Shown: positions 41,892 to 52,548 of the stretch, piece after piece
How positions within the stretch are numbered: the first letter of the stretch is position 1
Layout of the letters: every line of letters starts with the position of its first letter
NCBI RefSeq assembly: GCF_018139145.2
Contig: NC_059478.1
Location: 34,513,001 to 34,577,000, forward strand
Direction: 5' to 3'
Length of the DNA: 64,000 bases
Source of the DNA: Gymnogyps californianus
Lineage: Eukaryota > Chordata > Aves > Accipitriformes > Cathartidae
Made by a program: the position numbers and the translations under genes
The notes under the pieces: model-generated
Database searches by the model: none
Told to the model about the DNA's origin: nothing
Seen by the model: the letters and a program-made list of their open reading frames with translations, nothing else

Positions 41892-44586
41892 GTACCGAGC
41901 GCTTACCCGGCCCGCGGGCGGGCAGCGGCTCGGAGCTGCCGTTCGGCAGCTCCGAGCCGCTGCCCGCCCGCGGGCCGGGGCCCTCTCCCTCTGAGGGAGC
42001 GGAGAGACCGGGTTGCGCTTCCACTTCCCAGACATCGCCTCAGCGCGGGGGCGGGCGGGCGTCGCGGAGAGGGGTAACCGGTAACCGGTGAGGCGGCTGC
42101 CGCCGCCGCCGCCGCCTCACCGCCTGCCTTGTGCCGTTGCAGCTCTCGTGGCGCTGTCCTTCAGCGGAGCCATCGGGCTGACGTTCCTCATGCTGGGCTG
42201 CGCCCTGGAGTACTACGGGTGAGCGGGCCGGCTTCGTTTCCAAAACTTCCTCTTCTTAATATCTGTTAATTGAGGTGTTAATCTCATTTAATTGAGCTGT
42301 TTGGCTCTAGTTATCTGCCAGCGGTTGCCTGCTTTCTGGCTCTTGACACATGGCAGTTTGTTCTGATTAAATACCACCTCCTTACCCAGTATTTGCATTT
42401 CCATTAAAAAAAAAAATGACTGAAGACAGCTCTATGCTTTCTCGGGAAAAGCGGTGCCATCTTGCTGAGCAGTCATTTTTAAACCTCGCACAGTTCTTTC
42501 CCTTACTTCCCTGTTTCTTTAAACAACCCTCCTACCCCAAGACTCCAATTGGGCTGTCTTCTTACGCTTAAAAATCCGGGTGAAGCTAATGAGAGCGCTC
42601 ACACAGAGATGAGAGCGCAAGAGCGTGCCTTCACAGTCGGCTTGTTTATACTCCAGGATCCCTCTAATTTGGGAAGGCTCTTGGTTCCCGTCCCGCTTGC
42701 ATTTCCTCTTCCCTCTGTGGTGACTCTCGTTTTTGTGAGGCGGTGGCGTGAGCTGAATCAGCGAGGTGATGCAAATGTAAAATCAATTAACGCTTGGCCG
42801 TGTGAGAGAGTGGATCCTGCTCTTACGCGAGGCCGAATGAGTGTTTGTGCCAGTATGTAGGGAAAATTAGGTAGGATTGCCCCTTTGGGTGAAAGCTTGT
42901 GGTTAAATCATGTAATCCAGTTTTCAAACCATAAAGTAGGATTACAGGTGTTGCAATTACTTTTTCTAAACAGAAGATACTTTTTATTGAAGCATCCATC
43001 TAAACTGATCATGTATTTCCTTTTTTCCCCCCTCCCCAGTGTATACTGGCCTCTGTTTGTCTTAATATTTTACTTCATCTGCCCCATTCCCCACTTCATT
43101 GCAAAAAGAGTAAGTGATGACAGTGATGCAGCCAGCAGTGCCTGCAGGGAATTGGCATATTTCTTCACAACTGGAATTGTTGTTTCTGCCTTTGGATTTC
43201 CTATAATCCTTGCACGGGTTGAAGCGGTAAGTTCTGCTTGCTAATTTTTATTGTAAGACACCAGTTACTGAGAATAACCTTTAAGTGCACTGTTGCTGTT
43301 TGCAAGTCCTGTCTTTAATTTCATTATTGTGATGTTTCTAGATTCTGATTAAAATAATAACTGCTGAAGTTTTGTCTGCCAATGCTGCTTTTTGACCTGA
43401 ACATAGGACTTGCGTGACTGAAAAGTTTTTAGCTGGTTTTTTTTTTCTAGATTTGTTTTGGTCCAATACAAGATATTATCTCCTCCTGCATCTCATGCCT
43501 CTCTGTCTCATCAACTTTTGCACCGCTTCTTGCGCCACCTTCCTTATTTTTATCTCAGAATGTCTGCTTTCTCCACTTAGGATGCTGAAAACTTGGTGAC
43601 TGGAGTGCATTATCAGTTAAAAGATAAAAGGCCAAACTTCCAGAGCTGCCTTTCTGGTTTTCAAAGCATTTCCCAAGCTCATGCTTTGTCCCCTCAAAGT
43701 CTGAGGAAATTCTGCTAGCTTCTTTTCTCTTTGCTTTCTGAGCTGCTCTTCAGCGGTGAGATTTTTGTCAGATTTGTTTGCAAGGCAACGAACTCTTTTG
43801 TCCTGTCTCCCAAACTACCCAATGACATTTTCATGTGTTGTGTTGTTTTTCCCCTTCGGTCTTTCAGTTTTGCTTAAAACTTGTGTGCTTAGTTTTAATT
43901 TATTTGTAATGCACCATTTCCCTGACGCTGCGTTTTTGTTTTGAAGTTGTGGACCTGACAGTAGGCAGAACCAGAAGCGACCACGAGGGGGAACTCTAAT
44001 TCATAGCGATATCTTTTAAGAGTAAATGTTGCTTATTTGAGTAAACTTAGCCGGGCAGATCGTTAAAGCAAGCTGTTTAGCTTTAAGACCACGTACTGTT
44101 TTCCATGCTTGTTACTAGCATTTATTTGAAAGGCTATCTTTTATTTTGTTGCATAGTGATTAAAGGAGAGGACTAGTTTCACCACATTTTTTTCTATGAG
44201 TTAGGTATGTTTTAGTGACTTGTATGGCAAGGTAATTATTTTGTTCTAAAACATAGCATTATTAGCCTGTCTGAAGTCTTGTATTAATAATATGAGTGGT
44301 TGCTAATTGAATACTCACATAAATTGAATTATTTATTGTTTGTCTTTTCTCTTTATGCTTTTAGCACCTTTCTGTAGTATTTCATTTAGTTTATCTAATG
44401 CATATGAATAACTGGCCTGAACCTATCTTATAAGAACTGCTTTGATTGTTTCATTTCCTTGCATTTCAGATCAAATGGGGAGCCTGTGGTCTGGTGCTGG
44501 CTGGCAATGCAGTCATTTTCCTTACTATTTTAGGCTTTTTTCTTGTGTTTGGTAGAGGAGATGACTTTAGCTGGGAGCAGTGGTAG
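41876..44586 (+). CDS. LEPROT: LEPROT, leptin receptor overlapping transcript protein (endospanin-1), whole coding span
   Basis: A small tetraspanning membrane protein of the Vps55/endospanin family. It controls sorting of receptors such as LEPR (and, in mammals, the growth hormone receptor) from Golgi and endosomes, limiting their surface level. The CDS joins 41876-41891, 42143-42218, 43040-43226 and 44470-44586: 396 nt, 131 residues, the same length as the human protein. Hydrophobic segments lie at about 7-27, 32-52, 69-89 and 98-120. The loop [16 protein letters not shown] (53-68) and the C-terminus [11 protein letters not shown] are family hallmarks. The ATG has a strong context (A at -3, G at +4). 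LEPROTL1 is the paralogue, but the DNAJC6 neighbourhood fixes this as LEPROT. Confidence 0.97.
41892..42142 (+). other. LEPROT: LEPROT intron 1
   Basis: A 251-nt, extremely GC-rich intron. Almost a third of it is the inverted repeat at 41906-41979. A (CCG)n-like stretch precedes the acceptor. Confidence 0.9.
41906..41979. repeat. perfect inverted repeat, 36-bp arms, 2-nt spacer
   Basis: Left arm 41906-41941 and right arm 41944-41979 are exact reverse complements, checked base by base. They are separated by TT only, and symmetry ends at 41905/41980. The GC-rich arms could form a very stable hairpin in RNA or a cruciform in DNA, 14 nt after the LEPROT exon 1 donor. A fold-back sequencing or assembly artefact is a real alternative. 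Confidence 0.95.
42143..42218 (+). CDS. LEPROT: LEPROT exon 2 (residues 6-31)
   Basis: Encodes [20 protein letters not shown], then ALEYYG: the first membrane span. GTTGCAG acceptor, GTGAGC donor; 76 nt, phase 1 in, phase 2 out. In mammals LEPR transcripts leave LEPROT after this exon and splice to the distant LEPR coding exons. Confidence 0.96.
42219..43039 (+). other. LEPROT: LEPROT intron 2
   Basis: About 0.8 kb. The donor at 42219 is the point from which LEPR transcripts would diverge if the mammalian arrangement holds. No other feature seen. Confidence 0.8.
43040..43226 (+). CDS. LEPROT: LEPROT exon 3 (residues 31-93)
   Basis: Encodes [19 protein letters not shown] (second span), the polar loop with [13 protein letters not shown], and [20 protein letters not shown] (third span). 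Acceptor CTCCCCAG, donor GTAAGT, 187 nt. Close to identical with the mammalian protein as I recall it. Confidence 0.97.
43227..44469 (+). other. LEPROT: LEPROT intron 3
   Basis: About 1.2 kb, T-rich. No other feature seen. Confidence 0.8.
44470..44586 (+). CDS. LEPROT: LEPROT exon 4, coding part (residues 94-131)
   Basis: Encodes [20 protein letters not shown], then [18 protein letters not shown]: the fourth span and conserved tail. TAG at 44584-44586. CATTTCAG acceptor. Confidence 0.97.
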   Translation: MKWGACGLVLAGNAVIFLTILGFFLVFGRGDDFSWEQW

Positions 44587-44641
44587 GACATCGCTCTGAT
44601 GCTGGTAATATTTTACAGCATGTATCACCATATGTATACTC

Positions 44642-44740
44642 TGTGTGTGTATATGTGTATATATTATAACACATGTGTGTGTGCACGCTGAGATGTACGT
44701 ATGTGCATATGCATAGATGTATGTATGTGCACATGCATGT
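44642..44740 (+). repeat. TG/TATG microsatellite in LEPROT 3' UTR
   Basis: Imperfect TGTGTG, TATATG and GTATGTATGT units, about 55 nt after the stop codon. Probably length-polymorphic. UG-rich sequence can bind CELF-type proteins in RNA. Confidence 0.85.
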
Positions 44741-47700
44741 AGTTTTACATTATCAGATCATAACATGCTTTTTTAAAATGCATTTCAGCCAAAGGGAAAG
44801 GGCCCTTGTGACAGCTGTCTTACTGTATTCGGTAAAAGCTGGAATCACCGTTGCAAATTTGTCCCCGAATAAGTTTACAAAACATAAGCTGTTTTACTCA
44901 TTTTTTCACTATGTATGCATTAACTTTTGTTTTAGTCACAGTAGTATCGTTGATACATGTGATATCGGTCAGCATGCCTGTTGGTTTTTTTTAACAATGT
45001 AATCAAAATATGCCAATATAAAGATTATCCTACTTGGTATTGTTCAACTTGATCGATCTTTCTGCTTTGATTAGGAATGAATGAGTACTTGCTTTTCATT
45101 TGAGTAATTGCGATTTTAGTGTTTTTTCTTGATAACATAAAACCAAACATAGGTTATGCCACCTCTTTTACTACCTAATGAAAGAAAAAGAAAATAACCC
45201 TGGTTAAAAATCCTTCCTTCCACTTATGGTGTTCATTCAAAAAATAATTCCCCCCCCAAGATACTCAGACTTTGTCCCTATTCAGCTTAACAACTGTGGA
45301 TATATTTTGGGAATAATGTATTTTAATGCCTCTTTAATGCTTAGAGCTGACGTTACTTCTCTTACGAAGGTTCACAAAAGAAGAACGGGACACTTACAAT
45401 CACAATGTAGTATTCAACTCTGTATTCTTATGTATGAAACGCCTGAATTGCAAAGAAGTGAGTGTTCTGCTGGGTAGGACTTCTTATCTCCCCAGTTCTC
45501 ATTGCTTTTTAAAACATACTTACTCAACTACTATTTTTTTGTCTGTAAGAAAAATTTGTTACATTAAAACACTATATTTTTAAATAGCATTATCCTAGTA
45601 AACAGTCACATAATCATACTTATAAAAGTAAACTTTATTACTGTTTTGACTTGCTGAATCCTGCACGTTGTGGAGGCATGTAGTTTTGTAAAAACGCATT
45701 CTGATACAACCCTAACTCTAGAAGACATTTCAGTAATTTGCAAAGGGGTAAAGGAAGAGACACCTTAGTTTATTCTTTCATAGAAAAATGGACATAAAGA
45801 GGTTTCTGCTCTGTGAATTAAGAAGCTGAATTCCTGCCTAGGGTATGTTTTATTGCAAGTTCTTTAGACTAGTAGATTGCAAATGAGTGTTTTATAGTTG
45901 TGTTCGTTCACAGCTGACTGCTCTCACCCTGCGTAGCTGTGAGGGACATTGTGTCAGGAGGTAAATGAATCCACCCTACAAGATGTGGCAGCTTCACCAA
46001 CGCAGTGCTTTCTGCCCCCTAAGTTGTATGGAACTACTTATGCTGCTCTCCAAAACTCTCTCGATACTCGTGTACTGCAAAATGGTGTCCTGTGGATTGC
46101 TCTGCAGAGCAAAGGTTCAAAAATTAATGAATGTTACGTGAGCGCTCTGATACTGGGTCTTTTGTTCGTGCTCAGTGCCCTAGAAGAAGGGTACAGAAAT
46201 CACTCTGTGGTCCAAGTAATGTAATATCACTTAAGTAGGAATGGAATATCATGTTTCAGGAAGGTTAATTACATGTTTTTAAATTTAAACTTCAGATGTG
46301 TGGAAGGTGAACAGTTCAGTGCTGAGGAATGCTGAGTAGCTGTGTTTTATACTGAAGTGCGTCTAGGCTGTCATTCTTTAAAAGAAGAATTAACATTAAA
46401 GGATGTTTTTTTCTGGATGTTAATGCTTCATCAAAGACATAGCAGGAATATACTTGTAAAGATGCTGTGCATAAACAAGTTCTCTTACAATGTCTTCTTC
46501 CTGAATTTAGGTGAAAGCTCTTTGACCCTACTGATTTGTAAAGTACTGCAGGGGGAATTATTTGTTCTAATTATGAGCCAAGTTGTTTAGAGTAAACATA
46601 GTTTCCATGTATAAGTCCTGCTTTGATTTTTTTGAAGAAGTTGGTTTTTTTCCTGTGCAATGGCATTTTTCATTCAAATTAGTGAAGTAAGACAGCAACA
46701 ATAATACACAGTTTAAGTGCCTGATCCTGTAAATGCCTAATGTTATTGCTAACAATTCTATTTAATTCCTGTTAAAATACTCGTGTGCTTGCAGGGTTAG
46801 ATTTTTGAGTATTTTTACTCCTTAGAATTTATGTACCGAAGGCTGCAACAGAAGTCTACAAAACTACTCAATTACTGATGAAATTTTGCTTTCAAGACAG
46901 TGGCGTGAAAATCAGCTGAGATGAATTTTTCTTTAAGTTAGAGAACCATTATTTGTAGAAGCTGTTGTGGATCTGTTAGTAAATAGCGTGCTTGTGGCAG
47001 ATCGGGATACAGGCAGTAAACATATGACAATCTAAAATGAAAAGGAGGATTAGAAAGTGCGGTCTTGAGGAGAGGTTGCTTCTTTGACAAATGATTCTAT
47101 TGTACTGTATTTCCTTTGATATTGCTGTGGTTGGTGGGTACCTCGTGAAATGGCAGGTAAATGTTAAATGGAGAAAGTCAATGCTCTTTTTTTTTTCCTT
47201 CTTTTGAAGCAGCTACATGCACTAATCCTTAATGTGAACTTCACGCAGTTTTCACCGTGGACTTTTATTTTAAAATGTTTAACTTTAAAAATTGTGTTTA
47301 ACAGTGTTTAAATCATGGAAATCTTCCTTGACCTCTTTAAAAGTAAATGTTCTTGAATGAGTCTTCGATATCAAATAGTCAGGGTAAAAAAAAAAAAATT
47401 TTCAATGCTTTTTTTTATCAAGAGCTTCACTGATTCACACAAACCTGGTGCTTTGATGGCCAGTACTGGGCATACGGTCACTATCTACCAGTAGCAATTT
47501 ACTGTGGTTTCTCTGAAATTGTTTTCCTATATGGAAGTGAATACTATGTATCCAAAGTGCCTTAATTTCGATACTATGCTGGTTTTGTGAATGCATAGCC
47601 ACGTCAATATCACTGTGTTTCATAATCAGCTGAAAATCTGTTACTGCATTTTATAAAGCTTCCTTGTCAACTAATCATGTTTTCTGCAATTCAGAATGCA

Positions 47701-47822
47701 GTGCAGCTTTTGTAACTTTTGTAAACACTATTTTTATTTTCTGTGATTGCCAGGTTCTTGAGATGATGAAGTATTAAAAGATGGAAATTAAAACATATTC
47801 TACTTTTCTTTTCAAATTGTCT

Positions 47823-47828
47823 AATAAA
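47823..47828 (+). terminator. LEPROT: polyadenylation signal AATAAA, first copy
   Basis: First of two canonical hexamers in the duplicated block at the probable end of LEPROT. Confidence 0.6.
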
Positions 47829-47848
47829 ACTGACTTTTTGAATTGTCT

Positions 47849-47854
47849 AATAAA
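47849..47854 (+). terminator. LEPROT: polyadenylation signal AATAAA, second copy
   Basis: Second hexamer, followed by T/G-rich sequence (GTATTTGTCTGTC) about 17 nt beyond it, as expected for a cleavage region. Confidence 0.6.
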
Positions 47855-50163
47855 AATATCTGATGCTTAAGTATTTGTCTGTCTTAAATTTCAAGAGGTG
47901 ACAACAGACTCTTGTGTGAGAGGAGAGAGAAGAGACAGCATATCCAGTGGTGCTTTCATAATGGTGTAAATGGTATAATGAACACATTTCAGGAGCCATG
48001 ATCTAATTGCAGTAGGGGGAATTACTGTTACGACATGCATTAGAATGCATTGTGGAGGCCGTATTCAAATACACAGGTAAATTATCATCACTTATCTCTT
48101 ATGTATGTGGTAAAAAGCTCTGTGAGCTTTTTAAAGGCATTCAGAACCAGATGGTAGGTAAGGTAGTACTTGACCTTTTCCACTTTCCTTGCTTCAAAAG
48201 AGTCTAGAGTAAGACACATCTGCTCCGTCAGCACTGAGGGGCAGGGATGCAGAGGGCATCAAAGCGCTCTTTCTTTTCTAGGTCTGTACTCCTGTAGTTA
48301 AGTTGGTGAATATATTGAAGTGGGTGATTTTGATCCCACCAGTGCTTGTGAAAATGAAGCCTGCTCAGTTATTTTGATGAATTTGTGAAAGCACCCACCG
48401 TCAGGAGAAGAAGGCTGTAGCGTCTGTGTTCGGAATAGCCGATGCTTTCTGTTTACAGCAATGATTGGAGCGACTAAGCTTTGGAGAAGGTGAGTGTATT
48501 TGCGTTTTGAATCACTTAGCTGCTGGCTTTGCACTGTTTTGCAAAATGAATGTTTGGGATTGCTGTTGCGTACTGCCTAGCCCAACTCGTGCTTTGCATA
48601 TAGAGTAACTTCAGGCTCTAGGCTTGGTTCCTGAGCTCCCTTATTTCACCTGGTTCTGGATTTGCTAGTAGTATCTGTATGGTGTAACTTTTCTTTCCTG
48701 TCCCTCCCACTCTTGTACTTGTAGCTGCTTGTGTTTGTAGTTAACAGAGCTCTTCCCTGTCAACATATACTTAGCTGGAGGAAAAAAGTAAAATATACAT
48801 AAGGGGTCAGGAGCAGGGGGTACCAGTCACAGTCTTGCACTGGTTTCGTAGTCAATTCAGTCCTTCAAGAAAGCTGGTAACCTTCCTAACTAGTTATGAC
48901 CTTGGGTAACTTTCTAAAAACTTTAAACAGACTTTAATCCCACAAAATGAACGTAAGCTCATTAATACCTGGGAGTTAACCAAACAAACCTGCCCTAGTA
49001 AGCCACATGTAGATTTTTATTGTTAAACTGAAAATTATGTAAAGCTCTAAAATGATCTCTATAACCCTGACCTCAATTGTTAACACAGCATGACTTTTAA
49101 GATACTACATCATTTACTCTGCAGGGATTGTTTCTGATCTATGATAATGGATGAAAAGACGCTGTCATTAAGCTGGAGGCACATCAGGTACTAATGACTA
49201 ATTGATTTGTTTAAGTGGCCCCTGCAAATACATGACCAGTATGTACTAGAGGGCTTTACAGGGAAGCGTCTCTTGACAAAATATGTAAGGAAGCATTGAC
49301 TGGTGAATTGTGATTAAATTTTAAAGATCAGCTGGACACTCGTAGAGAAACGTTTTCTCCAATGGCCTGTTCCTATATTTATCTCGCTTTACTGTTCTGC
49401 TTTCGTTCTTTATGCTGAGGTTTATTTCAGCTGTGTCTCTGGGTTATTTTCAAAAAACTGTATGCCCCATGACTAGCACTTCAGCTGGAGGTACTTCACT
49501 TATTTTTTTGGGAATTACTACTTCCCGCAGACTAGTTGTAGATTTTAACAAATATTCTGGATACTACTTCTTTCTAATGGCTCATTTTTAAATGGACTGG
49601 GTGATTGTTCCCTGCTTCCTCTCCCATGAGGGTGATCATCCCTTGTCTGCATGTGCAGATGGCTTTCTTCCTGCTGCCCCTCAACACTTGGAGGTCCTTA
49701 TGGCCATCTATGCGGCAGATACTGCTGGGGAGAGCACAGGGGTTATAAAAGCGTACTATTTCCTCCCAGACAATCCTTAGCTGGTAGGAGGAAGATTGTT
49801 TTCAAAGTGAGACTAAACCTATGGCTTTGTTTAATAAAGTAATTTATGTATAATGAACATAATTGTGCAAAATTGCATGTAATACAGCCTTGCTTTGGAG
49901 TCTTTGCACAAAGGGAAGGCTTCTTCCTGTGAAACATGCTTATAACATTGCTGTCTCTTAAAATAAAGAATTTCAGGTATGTAGTTCAGCAGTCCTCCCA
50001 GGTGTCGTGATCTGAAACCCTGATATTTTCTTTGTTAGCTGTTTGCTTGCTAGCAGCTGAACTGGCATTCAGTGGCAGAAGTTGCCTGTATTATATTGTG
50101 CTTTTAACTGCGTGTTTTCCCGGGGAATGCTTATAAAATTAACTGCTCACTTTTGTGGAGTTT

Positions 50164-50205
50164 AAAAAAACCAAACCACACACACAAAAAACCCCACCCC
50201 AAAAT
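50164..50205 (+). repeat. A/C-rich low-complexity tract
   Basis: Runs of A interrupted by CC and CACACA. Similar in kind to the tract at 6288. Confidence 0.8.
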
Positions 50206-52511
50206 CAAATTCAAGCTCAAGTTGTATATAGTTCATTCGAAACCCTTAAATGGAGAATAGAGTGCTGAGGCTCAAACAGAGCTCAAGGCAAAAAGGGATG
50301 TTGATGTCTTGTGGTAGGTCCAGGAGATCGGCTGAGGCTATCGATGTCTGTGAATTTTGGTTTTATCACCTGCTTTGAGCTTCATCTTTCCAGTATACTG
50401 GCTAAGGTGCTTTCATTTTCATGGTCGGTATGAATAAATGACAGCTGCTCCTTGGATGTTTTTGTTTGCTTGAAGATTTGGAGAGAAGTTAAACGGTATT
50501 TCTTTGTCTTTACAAAGCATACGCTTGGAATAAGAGGATTCATCGTGACATTTATATGTTTTGCTTACCCTTTGTTGTGACTGTTTGATCTGGGCTTGTG
50601 ATTTTGTTATTCATTTAATTCCTGCCTAAGACTAGTATTTCGCAATATAATAGGAGCCTTTGTTGCCAGTTTTCCATCTTTTTTTAAAAAAAAAAAGCAG
50701 CCTTTACACGACCCAGAAACAAAAGCTGCAATAGTTGTAACTCACTGGCTACTGATCAAGTTCTCCCTTTTTGAAGCTGGTGGGAATTTGCTGTTGGGGT
50801 CAGTGGGGTGGGGAAGGAGGGACGCGAGAGGCCTAATTCCATTAGATGCCGAAGCCCTTAAAGCCTGAGGGCGATCTGTGAGCGTGCTTCTGAGTCACGG
50901 CTACGCAACAGACTGTCCATCTCGTCTGAGCGGCTGTTTCTTCTGGCTGCGCTACACAGGATATGGGGGTGATGTTGGCTACAGAAATCCATATGCCTGT
51001 ATTTCAACAGCGGGCACTTTACTCCGGGAGAGGGTTTAACAGCTTGTCCTTGTTTCTAGTGACACGGCTCGGTGTCACCCTGCACGGCCAATCTTTCTTT
51101 GGTATTCTGGTTTTTTCTAACTAACTAAATGCTGATGATTGCAATGAGACATTAGGATGTTTTAAACAACTCCATGATGATAAAACAATTTCCCGTAGAA
51201 TAAGTCTCGAAAAAGAGCTCTGCTCTTAGTTTAATTTTGAAATATGAAGAAATGCAGAATATCTCAGACGCATACATAAAGTAAATTTTACCTTGTGAAT
51301 CAGAGACTACAAAATAATATACCTTAAGCAGTCCAGAGCATGCTCTCTCTTCTATTCATTCCTTCAAAGAAGATTGCATTCTTAACAAATATTTTGCTGT
51401 TTAATTAAAATCTACAGTGGAAAATACATTAGTTTACAAGGATCTTTTAACAGCTAGACAGATACTCCTTAGAAACAATTTCAAAATGCACAGTCTTTAT
51501 CTGGCAGTCTCATAAGTGAGCCAGGTGGAAAGTTAATTAGGATCCAGCAAATATCCTCAGTTAGGATTCAGATTATTCAAATCCCTTTAGACACCTAAAG
51601 ATCGACGCAGGTGTCTCTTTGTTCCTCTCCTCTTTTACAGTGGTTGTACCCCATCGTTAGTCTGTTCTCTTCATCGTTCTTCAGTCCTTTTCCCCCCGGG
51701 CCCAGCCCCGCAAGGAAAGCACGGAAGGTCCCAGCTCCAAATAGCTGTTAAGCTGCAGCTCTGGCCTGGCTCCAGCCCTCATCCTAACTCTTGGGGTTGC
51801 TGAGAAGACCCTCAGATCCCTTACCTAACCCTAGCCTACTGCAGGGCCTAGGGGGTCCCCTCCCAGCTCCACACGTGCCTTTAGCTACGGTTCCATTCAA
51901 AACCAACCGAACAAAACCAACCCAAAGCATCCCTCCCCCAATTGCTGGCAGTTCCAGCTTCTCCGGAATAAGAGAGTGAATTTTAAACTCCCACAGTCAG
52001 TAATTGCAACCAGTCCTTGCTTCCCTGCCCTGATGGGACTGAGCTATTGTCAGCTCCGGGTGTCAGAAGCAGCTGAGCCAAAAGCGAGTCACACATTCAA
52101 AACAGCTTAACAAACACTGATTTATGGATAGTATTAACAAGATGGAAAGAAGAGCAGGCAAGTGGCAATTTAGAAAGAACTATGTCATAAAATACTAATT
52201 GGTTCTGGATGTGAATTGATGGCTCTGACTTCCAATTTCTAATTACTTGCGTTTAACAGAAAGAGGCTAAAAATACTCAGTGCTCTTCTGTAAGGACTTT
52301 CTCAGATACACCAAGAAACCATTCTGAGAAGACAGTTTCTTTAACCAGAGAGAAACAGCTTGGGCAATTACAGTTCCTCCTTTTGAGTGCTATTGTCTTG
52401 ATTGTCCTTGCCCCGTTTCCCCTCGTTTGCCTTTTGGTGTCTTTGCTATTAAAGCCAGGATTTGTTGTATAACTTGCTCTAGCAACATGCATATAAAAAA
52501 ACCAATTATCT

Positions 52512-52512
<1 letters not shown>

Positions 52513-52546
<34 letters not shown>
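52513..52546 (+). repeat. T34 homopolymer
   Basis: Thirty-four T, immediately followed by AG. It could be the poly-A of a minus-strand retroposed copy, or simply a slippage-expanded pyrimidine tract. The sequence to its right is not one I recognise. Confidence 0.9.

Positions 52547-52548
<2 letters not shown>

Larger units (their letters stand above)
41600..42130. promoter_or_regulatory. LEPROT: LEPROT (and probably LEPR) CpG-island promoter
   Basis: An abrupt change from AT-rich spacer to very GC- and CpG-rich sequence around the first LEPROT exon. It contains a TCACGTGA palindrome (41784-41791) and an ETS-like GCGGAAGT (41825-41832) shortly before the start codon. There is no TATA box. In mammals the same promoter drives LEPROT and the longer LEPR transcripts. 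That sharing is inferred here. Confidence 0.8.
47815..47855 (+). repeat. tandem duplication of a polyadenylation block
   Basis: The 15-mer AATTGTCTAATAAAA occurs at 47815-47829 and again at 47841-47855, a 26-nt period. The bases just before each copy are also similar. Each copy has its own AATAAA. Confidence 0.9.
44587..47875 (+). other. LEPROT: LEPROT 3' UTR (probable)
   Basis: About 3.3 kb of AT-rich sequence with no intron evidence. It ends just beyond two AATAAA signals at 47823 and 47849. Weaker ATTAAA hexamers lie within it, so shorter forms are likely. The extent is inferred from the signals, not observed. Confidence 0.55.

Noticed and set aside
41551..42024. 157-codon minus-strand frame over the LEPROT promoter
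   Set aside because: It is explained by CpG-rich composition and by the inverted repeat, which reads similarly on both strands. It is antisense to LEPROT exon 1.
45949..46224. 91-codon frame downstream of LEPROT
   Set aside because: It starts with TTG rather than ATG and lies in the probable 3' UTR. No family resemblance.
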